Shown here in pieces: positions 9,103 through 18,275 of a DNA stretch of 50,933 nt. Position 1 is the first letter of the stretch. Each line of letters opens with the position of its first letter. The position numbers and the translations under genes are program-made. The stretch comes from Gammaproteobacteria bacterium (GTDB taxonomy: Bacteria; Pseudomonadota; Gammaproteobacteria; Steroidobacterales; Steroidobacteraceae): positions 22,833 to 73,765 of the forward strand of contig PLET01000042.1 in NCBI GenBank assembly GCA_003137095.1. Reading direction: 5' to 3'. The notes beneath the pieces were generated by a model. It ran no database searches. It was given only the letters and a program-made list of their open reading frames with translations, and was not told the DNA's origin.

Positions 9103-9666
9103 GTGAGCGAATCGGGCTATCTGACCAACCAGCTGCTGATCGCCATGCCCTCGATGGCGGATCCGAATTTTTCCCAGTCCGTGGCGCTGATCTGCGATCA
9201 CAGCTCGCACGGTGCGCTCGGCCTGATCCTCAACAAACCGCTGCCCATGCGCATGGGCGAGATCTTCGAGCAGCTGGAGATCAGCATCGCCCAAGGGCCG
9301 CTGCGCGAGCGCGAGGTGCTGCGCGGCGGACCGGTTCAGACCGATCGCGGCTTCGTGGTGCATCCGGCCGGCGGAACCTGGGAATCCACCCTCAAGGTGT
9401 CCGACGCCATCCACGTGACCACCTCGCGCGACATCCTGGCGGCCATGGCCCGCGGCGAAGGTCCGACCGAGGCGGTGGTGGCGCTCGGCTATGCGGGCTG
9501 GGGAGAAGGCCAGCTGGAGGACGAGATCCGCGCGAATGCGTGGCTGTCCGCGCCGGTCGACTCGGCCATCATTTTCGATCTGCCGTTCGAGTCGCGCTGG
9601 GAGGCCGCGGCCCGCCTGCTCGGTGTCGAGCTGTCGCGCATCAGCGCGATCAGCGGCAACGCCTGA
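9103..9666 (+). CDS. yqgE: YqgE/AlgH family protein
   Basis: 187 aa, a conserved cytoplasmic protein of uncertain biochemical role (AlgH was linked to alginate control in Pseudomonas). The family N-terminus LTNQLLIAMPSMADPNFSQS and blocks HGALGLILNKPLP, VLRGGPVQTDRGFVVH and GYAGWGEGQLEDEI are clear. GTG 9103 is the only start in frame that matches the family; ATGs just upstream are in another frame. It lies ten bases after the TonB-like gene and its stop overlaps ruvX (TGATG). Confidence 0.93.
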   Translation: MSESGYLTNQLLIAMPSMADPNFSQSVALICDHSSHGALGLILNKPLPMRMGEIFEQLEISIAQGPLREREVLRGGPVQTDRGFVVHPAGGTWESTLKVSDAIHVTTSRDILAAMARGEGPTEAVVALGYAGWGEGQLEDEIRANAWLSAPVDSAIIFDLPFESRWEAAARLLGVELSRISAISGNA

Positions 9667-10109
9667 TGGCCGCCGCCCCGGCGCCACGGCTCATTCTGGC
9701 TTTTGATCTCGGACTGCGGCGCATCGGCGTGGCGCACGGCGACACCCTGACGCGCACGGCCGCGGCGCTCGCGACCCTGCACGGCGGCCCGCAAGGGCCG
9801 CCGTGGGACATGATTCATTCCTTGGTGCGCGATTGGCAGCCCACCCTGGCGGTGGTCGGCCTGCCGTATAATGCCGACGGCTCCGAGAGCGCCATGTCGG
9901 CGGCGGCACGCGGCTTCGCGGCCGAGCTGACCCGCCGCTGCGCCCTGCCCGTGACGCTTGTCGATGAACGCTTTTCGTCGCTGGAAGCGCAGGCGAGGCT
10001 GCGGGAGGCGCGCGAATCCGGGCTGCGCAAGCGGCGGGTGGCCAAGGCCGACGTCGACGGCGCCGCCGCCTGCGTGATCTTGGAGCGCTGGTTCAGTGGA
10101 TCAACCTGA
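9666..10109 (+). CDS. ruvX: RuvX/YqgF RNase H-fold nuclease
   Basis: 147 aa. This family is implicated in 5'-end processing of pre-16S rRNA and annotated as a putative Holliday-junction resolvase. RNase H-fold signatures: LILAFDLGLRRIGVA at the N-terminus, VVGLPYNADGSES, the acidic VDERFSS and a C-terminal KADVDGAAACVILE. ATG 9666 overlaps the yqgE stop by one base. The yqgE-ruvX pair is conserved across gammaproteobacteria. Confidence 0.94.
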   Translation: MAAAPAPRLILAFDLGLRRIGVAHGDTLTRTAAALATLHGGPQGPPWDMIHSLVRDWQPTLAVVGLPYNADGSESAMSAAARGFAAELTRRCALPVTLVDERFSSLEAQARLREARESGLRKRRVAKADVDGAAACVILERWFSGST

Positions 10110-10116
10110 GGCGCAC

Positions 10117-11081
<965 letters not shown>

Positions 11082-11085
<4 letters not shown>

Positions 11086-12029
11086 GCCTCGCGCCCGACA
11101 CGGCCGGCGGCGGCGCGGTGGCGCCGGCGGCGCATCGCGGGACGATATTCGTCGAGGACGATGCCGTGGTGCTGCGGCAGACCGCGTTCGCGGCCGGCCA
11201 GTTCATCATCCGCATCCAGGCGCCGCGCTGCGCCGCGGCCGCCATGCCCGGATCGTTCGCGCATGTGCGCTGCGACGAGTCGCTGCCCATGCGCCGGCCG
11301 CTGTCCATCATGCGCGCCCATGCCGCCGAGGGCTGGATCGAGATCCTGTACAAGGTCCACGGCCACGGCCTCGAGCTGCTGTCGCGGCGCAAGCCGGGCG
11401 AACACCTGGCGCTCATGGGGCCGATCGGCGTCGGCTTCAGCCTGCACGCCGGCCGGCCCCGCGGCCTGTTGATCGGCGGCGGCGTCGGCATTCCGCCCAT
11501 GGTGTTTCTCGCCGAGACGCTGGCGGGCCGCGCACCCTGGCGGCCGCTGGCGCTGTTCGGTTCGGAGATTCCCTTCCCGTTCAAGTCCCGGCCCTCCACC
11601 ATCCTGGTGCCGGGAATGCCGGCGGGTGCGATCGCTTCCATGCCCCTGCTCGAGGAATGGGGCGTCGCCAGCCGCCTGGCGAGCTGCGCGGGCTACGCCG
11701 GCTGCTACGACGGCTTCGTCACCGCACTCGCGGCCGACTATCTGCTTACGCTGAATGCCGCGGCGCTCGCCGAGGTGGAGCTGTTCGCCTGCGGCCCGAC
11801 GCCGATGCTGCAAGCGACCGCACGGCTCGCACGGCAGTTCAAGGTCCCCGCGCAGGTGTGCCTGGAGGAGTTCATGGCCTGCGCGGTGGGCGGCTGCGCC
11901 GGTTGCGCCGTGGCGGTGCACACGCCCGCCGGGCCGGCCATGAAGCGCGTCTGCGTGGACGGTCCGGTGTTCGACGCGGCCGCGGTGTTCTTTGCCGGAC
12001 CCGGCTCAGCGGACGGCGAGCAGGAATAG
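11082..12029 (+). CDS. PyrK-like dihydroorotate dehydrogenase electron-transfer subunit
   Basis: 315 aa, ferredoxin-reductase fold with a C-terminal [2Fe-2S] domain. Seen: FAD-binding RRPLSI, NAD-binding GLLIGGGVGIPPMVF, and four cysteines at 267, 272, 275 and 291 (C-x4-C-x2-C-x15-C) followed by VDGPVF. That spacing and ending are typical of PyrK, which passes electrons from PyrD class 1B to NAD. GTG 11082 overlaps the pyrB stop by four bases, so it is coupled to pyrimidine synthesis. No pyrD lies in the window. Its 3' end overlaps tam tail-to-tail by 24 bp. It could serve another oxidoreductase. Confidence 0.82.
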
Positions 12030-12776
12030 CCGCGGGAAGGGCAGCAGCACGCCGCCACCGGGCAGCGGCGGCAGTATGCGCCGCACGCCGGCGAGGTAGC
12101 GCTCGAGATAGGCGCCCCGCTCAGCCTGCTCGAGAGGCTCGAGGAAGGGCCGCAGCCCGCTGCCCTTGAACCAGTCGACCACGTCGCCGGGGCCGCCTGC
12201 GAGCGCGTGAAAATAGGTGGTGCGCCAGATCTCCACCTGCGTGCACCGCACCCGCAGCATCGCGTAATAGCCCTCGGCGGTGGCCGGCGCCGTGCGCTGC
12301 CGCGCGGCGCCGGCGAGCTTGGCCGCCCATGGTCCGTCGAGCGCGATGTCGCGCATCAGCCGCTGCACCGGCTCATCCAGATTGTCGGGCATCTGCACGG
12401 CGAGGCAGCCGCCCGGCGCGAGCCTGCCGGTGAGCGCCGGCAGCAAGGTGGCATGGTCCGGCAGCCACTGCAGCACGGCGTTGGCAAGCAGCAGGTCGAA
12501 CGGTCCGGGGTCGCCCCAGGATTCGAGGTCTGCCAGTTCAAAACGCAGTCCGGGCAGGCGGCTGCGGGCCGCTTCGATCATGTCGGGCGAGCTGTCCAAG
12601 CCGGCCACCGCGGCGCCGGGAAAGCGCGCGGCCAGAAGCTCGGTGGAATTGCCCGGACCGCAGCCGAGATCCATGGCGTTGCGCACGGCGATGGGCGGCA
12701 ACGCCGCCAGCAGATCGCGGATCGGGCGGTTGCGCTCAGCCTCGAACAGAGAATATTGTGCCGCCGACCACGTCAT
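12006..12776 (-). CDS. tam: trans-aconitate 2-methyltransferase
   Basis: 256 aa, against 252 in E. coli. SAM-dependent enzyme methylating trans-aconitate, an inhibitor by-product of the citric acid cycle, in the cytoplasm. Class I methyltransferase motif DLGCGPGNSTELL, acidic GLDSSPDMIEAA, LLANAVLQWLPDH and MPDNLDEP, then IWRTTYFH and the terminal LPFPRLFL, all in the order of E. coli Tam. ATG 12776 overlaps the psd stop (ATGA), so the two genes form one minus-strand unit. Confidence 0.93.
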   Translation of the reverse strand: MTWSAAQYSLFEAERNRPIRDLLAALPPIAVRNAMDLGCGPGNSTELLAARFPGAAVAGLDSSPDMIEAARSRLPGLRFELADLESWGDPGPFDLLLANAVLQWLPDHATLLPALTGRLAPGGCLAVQMPDNLDEPVQRLMRDIALDGPWAAKLAGAARQRTAPATAEGYYAMLRVRCTQVEIWRTTYFHALAGGPGDVVDWFKGSGLRPFLEPLEQAERGAYLERYLAGVRRILPPLPGGGVLLPFPRLFLLAVR

Positions 12777-13693
12777 CGACTAAAACCCCCGCGCCAGGCG
12801 TCGCCCCAGGCGTCGCCGGAAGCGCCCGCCGGCAATTGCATCAATCCGCGTCCCATGTTGATGCGGGTGCCCGGCAGCCCGCTGCACAGTGACACGCCGG
12901 CGGGTGCGAACACAATGACGGTGGAACCGTGCTCGAACCAGCCGAGCTCCTCGCCCTTGCACGCCGCGACGTCGCAGGGGATCACGTGCGGCCCCCGATA
13001 GCGCAGATGCAGCCGCACGTCCAGAAAGCGCAGACGGATGCTGGCCACCAGGATGGCCGCCACCGGCACCAGGGTGATCAGGCGGCCGCAGGCCAGCCGG
13101 CAGCGGATGATGGCGCGTTCGTTCTTGCAGAACAGCCGCTCGATCCGCTGCAGGGCGATCGGATTGACATTCCAGGTGTCGCCGGAGATGTAGTTGACCT
13201 GTTCGATGCGGCAGTCGGCCGGCGCATGAAACCGATGGTACATGCCCGAGGTCAACCTCAGGGTCGCATAGCTGCCGCCGCGGTAATATCGTACCAGCGC
13301 CGCGTCCCCCAGCAGATCCATCAAGGGATAGGGAAATCCCTTGGCCTGCAGCACCGCGCCCTCGGTCACCGTGCCGCAGGCACCCACGATCGCATCGCAG
13401 GGACTCGCGAGCAGCGCCGGATCCCGGTCGATGGGCCGCGCGCCCTCGGCCAGTTCGCGGGTGAAGCAGTCGTGCAGGCTCGAGAAGCGTGCCCGCCGGG
13501 AATCGCTCAGATCCAGTTCGGTGAACAGCCGCCACACCGCGATGCCGGCGCGGCACAGCCACGGCTGCTCCAGCCGGCTGAGCCACCCCATGAGTCGCGT
13601 CAGCGCGCGCCGCGGGATGCGGTTGGTCAGCAGGAAATTCAGGTCCTCCTGCAGCAGCCGCAGGATCGCCGGGCGCCGCGTCCGCCCGGTCAT
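12773..13693 (-). CDS. psd: phosphatidylserine decarboxylase proenzyme
   Basis: Membrane-associated pyruvoyl enzyme converting phosphatidylserine to phosphatidylethanolamine. 306 aa. Family blocks: FTRELAEGARPID, SPCDAIVGACGTV, QAKGFPYPLMDLLG, YHRFHAPADCRIE and GDTWNVNP. The C-terminal self-cleavage site reads HGST, where most homologues have LGST; Gly-Ser, between which cleavage occurs, is kept. A TTG at 13714 could add seven residues; I used ATG 13693. Tam follows with overlapping codons, and only 44 bp separate psd from the divergent aminotransferase. Confidence 0.92.
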   Translation of the reverse strand: MTGRTRRPAILRLLQEDLNFLLTNRIPRRALTRLMGWLSRLEQPWLCRAGIAVWRLFTELDLSDSRRARFSSLHDCFTRELAEGARPIDRDPALLASPCDAIVGACGTVTEGAVLQAKGFPYPLMDLLGDAALVRYYRGGSYATLRLTSGMYHRFHAPADCRIEQVNYISGDTWNVNPIALQRIERLFCKNERAIIRCRLACGRLITLVPVAAILVASIRLRFLDVRLHLRYRGPHVIPCDVAACKGEELGWFEHGSTVIVFAPAGVSLCSGLPGTRINMGRGLMQLPAGASGDAWGDAWRGGFSR

Positions 13694-13737
13694 CGAAGTG
13701 TCATCGCCATGCAATACAGTGGCCGCCGAGGAAACAG

Positions 13738-15438
13738 GTGAGCACGTCCCCGATCATCGCGGTATTGGCGTCCGTCCTGGGCGCTGCCGCCCTGGTGTTC
13801 ATGCTGCGCGCACTGAGGTTGCGGCTGCAGCTGTCGGCTGCCAAACATCGATCGCTCGCCGGGCACTCGCGCATGGCACGGCGCGTTGCGCGGCTGGTCC
13901 CGTACTACGAATACGGCGAGGCGGAATTCTTCCGGGCGGATGCCGCACCGGAGGAGGTCGCGGCGGCGCGGCGGACCGGCTTCATGCGCCTGGCCGCGCT
14001 GTATGCCGGTCGCTTCGCCGGCAGCGCGGCGCTCACCGCCGAGGCTGCGGACGGCATCTCCGACCTGCAATTCACCTCCCGCTACCGCGTGCCGTTCCAA
14101 TTCAGCCGTCATGTCCGCGAGCATCTGCAGGGCGGCGCCTTCGTCGCCGCCTCCGCCGGGGTGGAAGTGGTGGATCTCGACGGCAACCGGTTCTACGATC
14201 TGACCGGCTCCTACGGCGTCAACGTCTTCGGCTACGATTTCTACAAGGACTGCATCGCCCGCGGCGCAGAGCGCGTGCGCGATCTGGGCCCGGTGCTCGG
14301 CGCCTATCATCCGCTGGTCGCCGGCAATGCGCGCCGGCTGCTCGAGATATCCGGCATGCAGGAGGTCTCGTTCCACATGTCCGGCACCGAGGCCGTGATG
14401 CAGGCGGTGCGCCTCGCGCGCTATCATACCGGCCGCCGCCATTTGGTGCGCTTCTGCGGCGCCTACCACGGCTGGTGGGGCGACGTGCAGCCGGGTGTCG
14501 GCAATCCGCAGACCGCCCGCGACACCTACACCCTGAAGGACATGGACCAGGCCGCGCTGCGGGTGCTGCACGGCCGGCGCGACATCGCCTGCGTGCTGGT
14601 CAATCCCCTGCAGGCCCTGCATCCGAATCATGGCGCCCCGGGCGATTCCACCCTGGTCGACAGCGGGCGCGGCGCGCATTTCGACCGCGAAGCCTATGCC
14701 GTGTGGCTGCGCAAGCTGCGCGCCGCGTGCACGGCGCGCAATATCGTGCTGATATTCGACGAGGTGTTCGTCGGCTTTCGCCTCGCGGCGGGCGGCGCCC
14801 AGGAGTTCTTCGGCGTGCGCGCCGACATGGTCACCTACGGCAAGACCGTCGCCGGCGGACTGCCGGTCGGCGTGCTGTGCGGATCGCACGCCAACATGCG
14901 GCGATATCGCGAGGACCGGCCGGCCGACGTGTGCTTCGCGCGCGGCACCTTCAATGCACATCCTTATGTGATGGGTGCAATGGCCGAATTCCTCGGGCGT
15001 CTCGAGACTGCCGCGGTGCGCGCGCTGTATGCGGATCAGGACGCGCTGTGGAACGCGCGTGCCGCCTCGCTCAATGCGCGCCTGCGCGATGCCGGGCTGC
15101 CGCTGCGGCTGGCCAACCTGTGCTCGATCTGGACCATCGACTACCTCAATCCGTCCCGGTACAACTGGATGCTGCAATATTATCTGCGGGCGGCCGGCCT
15201 CGCCCTCAGCTGGGTGGGGACCGGCCGCCTGATCTTCAGCCTCAATTTCACCGACGCCGATTTCGCCGCGGTCGCCGACCGGATCGTGTCGGCGGCTCTC
15301 GCCATGCAGCGCGACGGCTGGTGGTGGGCACCGCCCGCGCTCACCAACCGTTCCATCCGGCGGCGCGTGCTCATGGAGATGATTCAGGCGCGCTGCTCGC
15401 CGCCCATCGGATCGATGAGTTCACCGCGCAGCAGGTGA
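13738..15438 (+). CDS. membrane-anchored class III aminotransferase (GSA-like)
   Basis: 566 aa PLP enzyme. An N-terminal membrane helix (residues ~5-22) is followed by a linker and a fold-type I class III aminotransferase domain (~120-540). Seen: HMSGTEAVMQAVRLAR, FCGAYHGWW, acidic IFDEVFVGFR and the PLP lysine in TYGKTVAGGLPVG (Lys369). It resembles glutamate-1-semialdehyde aminomutase and the aminotransferase domains embedded in lipopeptide and polyketide synthases. The membrane anchor is not normal for a heme-pathway enzyme. GTG 13738 has GAGG upstream. Neighbours are psd/tam and membrane genes, suggesting a lipid-linked substrate (inference). The 3' end overlaps the next gene antisense by 55 bp. 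Confidence 0.85.
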   Translation: MSTSPIIAVLASVLGAAALVFMLRALRLRLQLSAAKHRSLAGHSRMARRVARLVPYYEYGEAEFFRADAAPEEVAAARRTGFMRLAALYAGRFAGSAALTAEAADGISDLQFTSRYRVPFQFSRHVREHLQGGAFVAASAGVEVVDLDGNRFYDLTGSYGVNVFGYDFYKDCIARGAERVRDLGPVLGAYHPLVAGNARRLLEISGMQEVSFHMSGTEAVMQAVRLARYHTGRRHLVRFCGAYHGWWGDVQPGVGNPQTARDTYTLKDMDQAALRVLHGRRDIACVLVNPLQALHPNHGAPGDSTLVDSGRGAHFDREAYAVWLRKLRAACTARNIVLIFDEVFVGFRLAAGGAQEFFGVRADMVTYGKTVAGGLPVGVLCGSHANMRRYREDRPADVCFARGTFNAHPYVMGAMAEFLGRLETAAVRALYADQDALWNARAASLNARLRDAGLPLRLANLCSIWTIDYLNPSRYNWMLQYYLRAAGLALSWVGTGRLIFSLNFTDADFAAVADRIVSAALAMQRDGWWWAPPALTNRSIRRRVLMEMIQARCSPPIGSMSSPRSR

Positions 15439-15992
15439 AGCGGCGCCTTGCAGTAGAGCTTCACGTCGTGGAACGGGTCGGTGATGATCTTGGTCAGCCA
15501 CACCAGTCCGGTCTGCACGTCCTTGATGAAGAACAACTGCACGGTGCGGAACAGCAGGCCCCCGCAGCCGATGATCAGCCATATGAGGCCCATGTGCCGC
15601 ACGAACTGTGCGCCGTCCGCGTGCGGCGCGAACATGCCGAAGAACGTCGGGTCGAGCCACAGTACCGCGGGCGAAGCCGCCCAGACGGCGAGCAGCACGA
15701 TCTTGCGGCGCAGGTTGTAGCCGACCTTGATCTGCTCCTTGTACTCGTGCGTCGCCTGATTGACAGCGTCATAACCCTTGGGCTCGAAGAAGAAATGCCC
15801 GGCCTGGCGGCTGACCATGGCCACCAGCCAGGCGATCAGCGCGGCGGCCGCGGGGTTGCTGAACACCATCGCGTACGCGGCCAGGAAGCTCAATGCGCTG
15901 AGCAGGTGCAGTGACTGGTTGATCCGGCTGTGATGATAGTAACGATGGTCATCCCAACGTTGGGTCTGGAGCATTCGCCAAAAGCTGTGCAT
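15384..15992 (-). CDS. multi-pass membrane protein of unknown function
   Basis: 202 aa. Hydrophobic stretches lie at residues ~28-60, ~98-118 and ~130-155. A His-rich N-terminal region (DDHRYYHHSRINQSLH), the motif RQAGHFFFEPKGYD and a VNQATHEYKEQIKVGYN segment suggest metal-binding histidines near the membrane face. The spacing of the His and Glu residues loosely recalls Mpo1/DUF962 lipid-metabolism proteins, but I cannot confirm this. ATG 15992 has AGGA six bases upstream. It converges with and overlaps the aminotransferase by 55 bp. Confidence 0.75.
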   Translation of the reverse strand: MHSFWRMLQTQRWDDHRYYHHSRINQSLHLLSALSFLAAYAMVFSNPAAAALIAWLVAMVSRQAGHFFFEPKGYDAVNQATHEYKEQIKVGYNLRRKIVLLAVWAASPAVLWLDPTFFGMFAPHADGAQFVRHMGLIWLIIGCGGLLFRTVQLFFIKDVQTGLVWLTKIITDPFHDVKLYCKAPLHLLRGELIDPMGGEQRA

Positions 15993-16133
15993 GGGGGTTC
16001 CTGGGGTGGGTTGAGAAATCGTGCATGAAGCAAATATAGGATTTCCATTGCAGGCGCATGACAGCGCGCGCCGTTTCTTGCGGCCGCATGCCCCGTTCAT
16101 CGAATCTTCATGCACCGCTGTCACAGTGCGCCG

Positions 16134-17195
16134 ATGAGAATCGCCATCGTCACGGACGCCTGGCACCCGCAGACCAACGGCGTGGTGAACACGCTGTCGC
16201 AGACCGCCGCCTGGCTCGGACGCTTCGGGCACTGCGTGAGCATGGTCACGCCGCAGGATTTCCGCAGCATCCCCTGCCCGACCTATCCGGAGATACGGCT
16301 GTCGCTGCGGCCCTACGGCCCGCTGCGCGGGCGGCTGCTCGAGTTCGCTCCGCAGGCGCTGCACATCGCCACCGAAGGGCCGCTCGGACTTGCGGCGCGG
16401 CGATTCTGCAGGCGCCATGGCTGGCGCTTCACGACCTCCTATCACACCCAGTTCCCGCAATACCTGCGGGCGCGATTTCCGATCCCGGTCGTGCTTTCCT
16501 ACCGGCTGCTGCGCTGGTTTCACGGCGCAGCGGCGCGCTGCATGGTGAGCACCCCGAGCGTGCGGCGCCAGCTCGCGGCGCGCGGCTTCGACAACCTGGC
16601 GGTGTGGCGACGTGGGGTGGATACGGAGCTGTTCAGGCCGCGCGGCAAGGAGTTCCTGTCATTGCCGCGGCCCGTGGCGGCCTATGTCGGGCGCCTGGCG
16701 GTGGAGAAGAACATCGACGCCTTCCTCGCGATGCCCTGGAGCGGCAGCAAGCTGGTGATCGGCGACGGTCCGGAGCGGGCGCGCCTCGAGGCGCAATATC
16801 CGCGGGCATGTTACGCGGGCTTCCGCTTCGGCGAGGACCTCGCCGCGCACCTGGCCGCGGCCGACGTCATGGTGTTTCCGAGCCTGACCGACACCTTCGG
16901 GCTGGTGAATCTCGAAGCGCTGGCGTGCGGCGTGCCGGTGGCCGCCTTTCCCGTGGCCGGACCGATCGATGTGATACGCGACGGTGTGACCGGCGCGCTC
17001 GATGAGGATCTGGCAAGCGCGGCGCGGCGCGCACTGGCGCTCGAAGCCGGCGCGTGCCGGCAGTACGCCATGGGCTTCGGCTGGGAGACGTGTACGCGTG
17101 AATTCGAGGGCAATCTCGTGCCCTGCCGGGCCGGGCAGTCCGAGCCGGTCGAAGCGCCGGGGCTGCCGGTCCCGGGAAGCCTCAGCCGAAGTTGA
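16134..17195 (+). CDS. GT4-family glycosyltransferase
   Basis: 353 aa, GT-B fold. N-terminal MRIAIVTDAWHPQTNGVVN matches the mannosyltransferase/sulfoquinovosyltransferase-like GT4 group; TTSYHTQFPQYL, YVGRLAVEKNID and the nucleotide-sugar-binding FPSLTDTFGLVNLEALACG are clear. Likely transfers a sugar to a lipid or glycan acceptor at the inner membrane; the donor and acceptor cannot be read from sequence. ATG 16134 fits the family start; an ATG at 16110 would add eight residues. Its end overlaps the third retraction ATPase tail-to-tail by 14 bp. Confidence 0.9.
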   Translation: MRIAIVTDAWHPQTNGVVNTLSQTAAWLGRFGHCVSMVTPQDFRSIPCPTYPEIRLSLRPYGPLRGRLLEFAPQALHIATEGPLGLAARRFCRRHGWRFTTSYHTQFPQYLRARFPIPVVLSYRLLRWFHGAAARCMVSTPSVRRQLAARGFDNLAVWRRGVDTELFRPRGKEFLSLPRPVAAYVGRLAVEKNIDAFLAMPWSGSKLVIGDGPERARLEAQYPRACYAGFRFGEDLAAHLAAADVMVFPSLTDTFGLVNLEALACGVPVAAFPVAGPIDVIRDGVTGALDEDLASAARRALALEAGACRQYAMGFGWETCTREFEGNLVPCRAGQSEPVEAPGLPVPGSLSRS

Positions 17196-18264
17196 TCTTG
17201 GCCTCGAGATTGGTGCGCGAATCGGCGCTCGCCAGCGCCTCCTCGAGATCGATGCGTCCCTCGCGCACCAGGTTGTACAGCGAGCTGTCGAAGCTCAGCA
17301 TGCCGCGCTCGGTGCCGGTGCGGATCGCCTCCTTGACGCCGATCACGTCGCCCTTCTTGATCAGCTCGGATATGTGGGGCGTGTTGACCATGACCTCGGA
17401 CGCCGCCACGCGCAGTCCGCTCTTCGCGGATACCAGACGCTGCGAGAGGATGGCGCGCAGGTATTGCGACAGATCCAGAAAGATCTGGTTGTGCTGGTCG
17501 CGCGGAAACATGTTGATGATGCGGTCCAGTGTCTCGGCGCAGTTGTTGGCATGCAGTGTCGATATGCACAGGTGTCCCGTGCCGGCAAGCGCGATGGCCG
17601 CCTCCATGGTCTCTCGGTCGCGTATCTCGCCGATCAACACCACATCCGGCGCCGCGCGCACCGCGCCGCGCAGCGCACGTGCGAAGGATTTCGTGTCCAG
17701 TCCCACTTCGCGCTGATTGACGATGGATTTCTTGTTGGAATGCAGGAATTCGATCGGATCCTCGATGGTCAAAATGTGATCCGAGGAGATTTCGTTGCGG
17801 TAATTGATCATCGCCGCCAGGGTCGTCGACTTGCCCGCGCCGGCGGCGCCGACCATCAGTATCAGTCCGCGCTTGAGCATCACCAGATCCTTCATGATCT
17901 CCGGCATGCCGAGATCCTCGAGCCGGGGCATCTCCGCGGTGATGTAGCGCAGCACCATGGCCGGGTAGCCGCGCTGGTAGAACACGTTGACGCGGAAGCG
18001 GCCGAGGCCGGGCTCGGAGATCGCGAAGTCTATCTCCAGCTCCTCCGTGAAGTGGTCGATCTGGTCCTGGGTCATCAGCCCGAGCGCGGCCTGGCGCACG
18101 GTTTCGGGGCTCAGGATCTGCTTGTTGACGGGAAAGATCTTGCCCTCGATCTTGATCTTCACGGGCGCATTGCAGGTGAAAAACAGGTCGGATGCTTTTC
18201 TCTCCACCATGAGTTTGAAAAGCGGCTTGGTGTTCATCACCTGCGCTGTGGCGACGGATGACAT
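17182..18264 (-). CDS. second PilU-like pilus retraction ATPase
   Basis: 360 aa hexameric secretion-type ATPase of the PilT/PilU family. Walker A GAAGAGKST at residues 139-147, Asp box TIEDPIEF, Walker B VVLIGEIRDRETM and His box STLHANN are all present, so it looks functional. QRGYPAMVLR, RIINMFP and LSQYLRAILSQRL resemble PilU more than PilT. It follows pilU by 11 bp, in a three-gene unit with pilT. The start could be Met10. It may tune retraction or serve a second pilus; no pilin genes are nearby. Confidence 0.9.
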   Translation of the reverse strand: MSSVATAQVMNTKPLFKLMVERKASDLFFTCNAPVKIKIEGKIFPVNKQILSPETVRQAALGLMTQDQIDHFTEELEIDFAISEPGLGRFRVNVFYQRGYPAMVLRYITAEMPRLEDLGMPEIMKDLVMLKRGLILMVGAAGAGKSTTLAAMINYRNEISSDHILTIEDPIEFLHSNKKSIVNQREVGLDTKSFARALRGAVRAAPDVVLIGEIRDRETMEAAIALAGTGHLCISTLHANNCAETLDRIINMFPRDQHNQIFLDLSQYLRAILSQRLVSAKSGLRVAASEVMVNTPHISELIKKGDVIGVKEAIRTGTERGMLSFDSSLYNLVREGRIDLEEALASADSRTNLEAKINFG

Positions 18265-18275
18265 CAGCGGGACCC

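Noticed and set aside
13341-15914. 857-aa plus-strand frame through psd and the aminotransferase
   Set aside because: Crosses two genes in another phase with Arg/Gly-rich nonsense composition; the listed genes explain the DNA.
17182-18264. Third retraction ATPase as a decaying duplicate
   Set aside because: All ATPase motifs and full length are intact.
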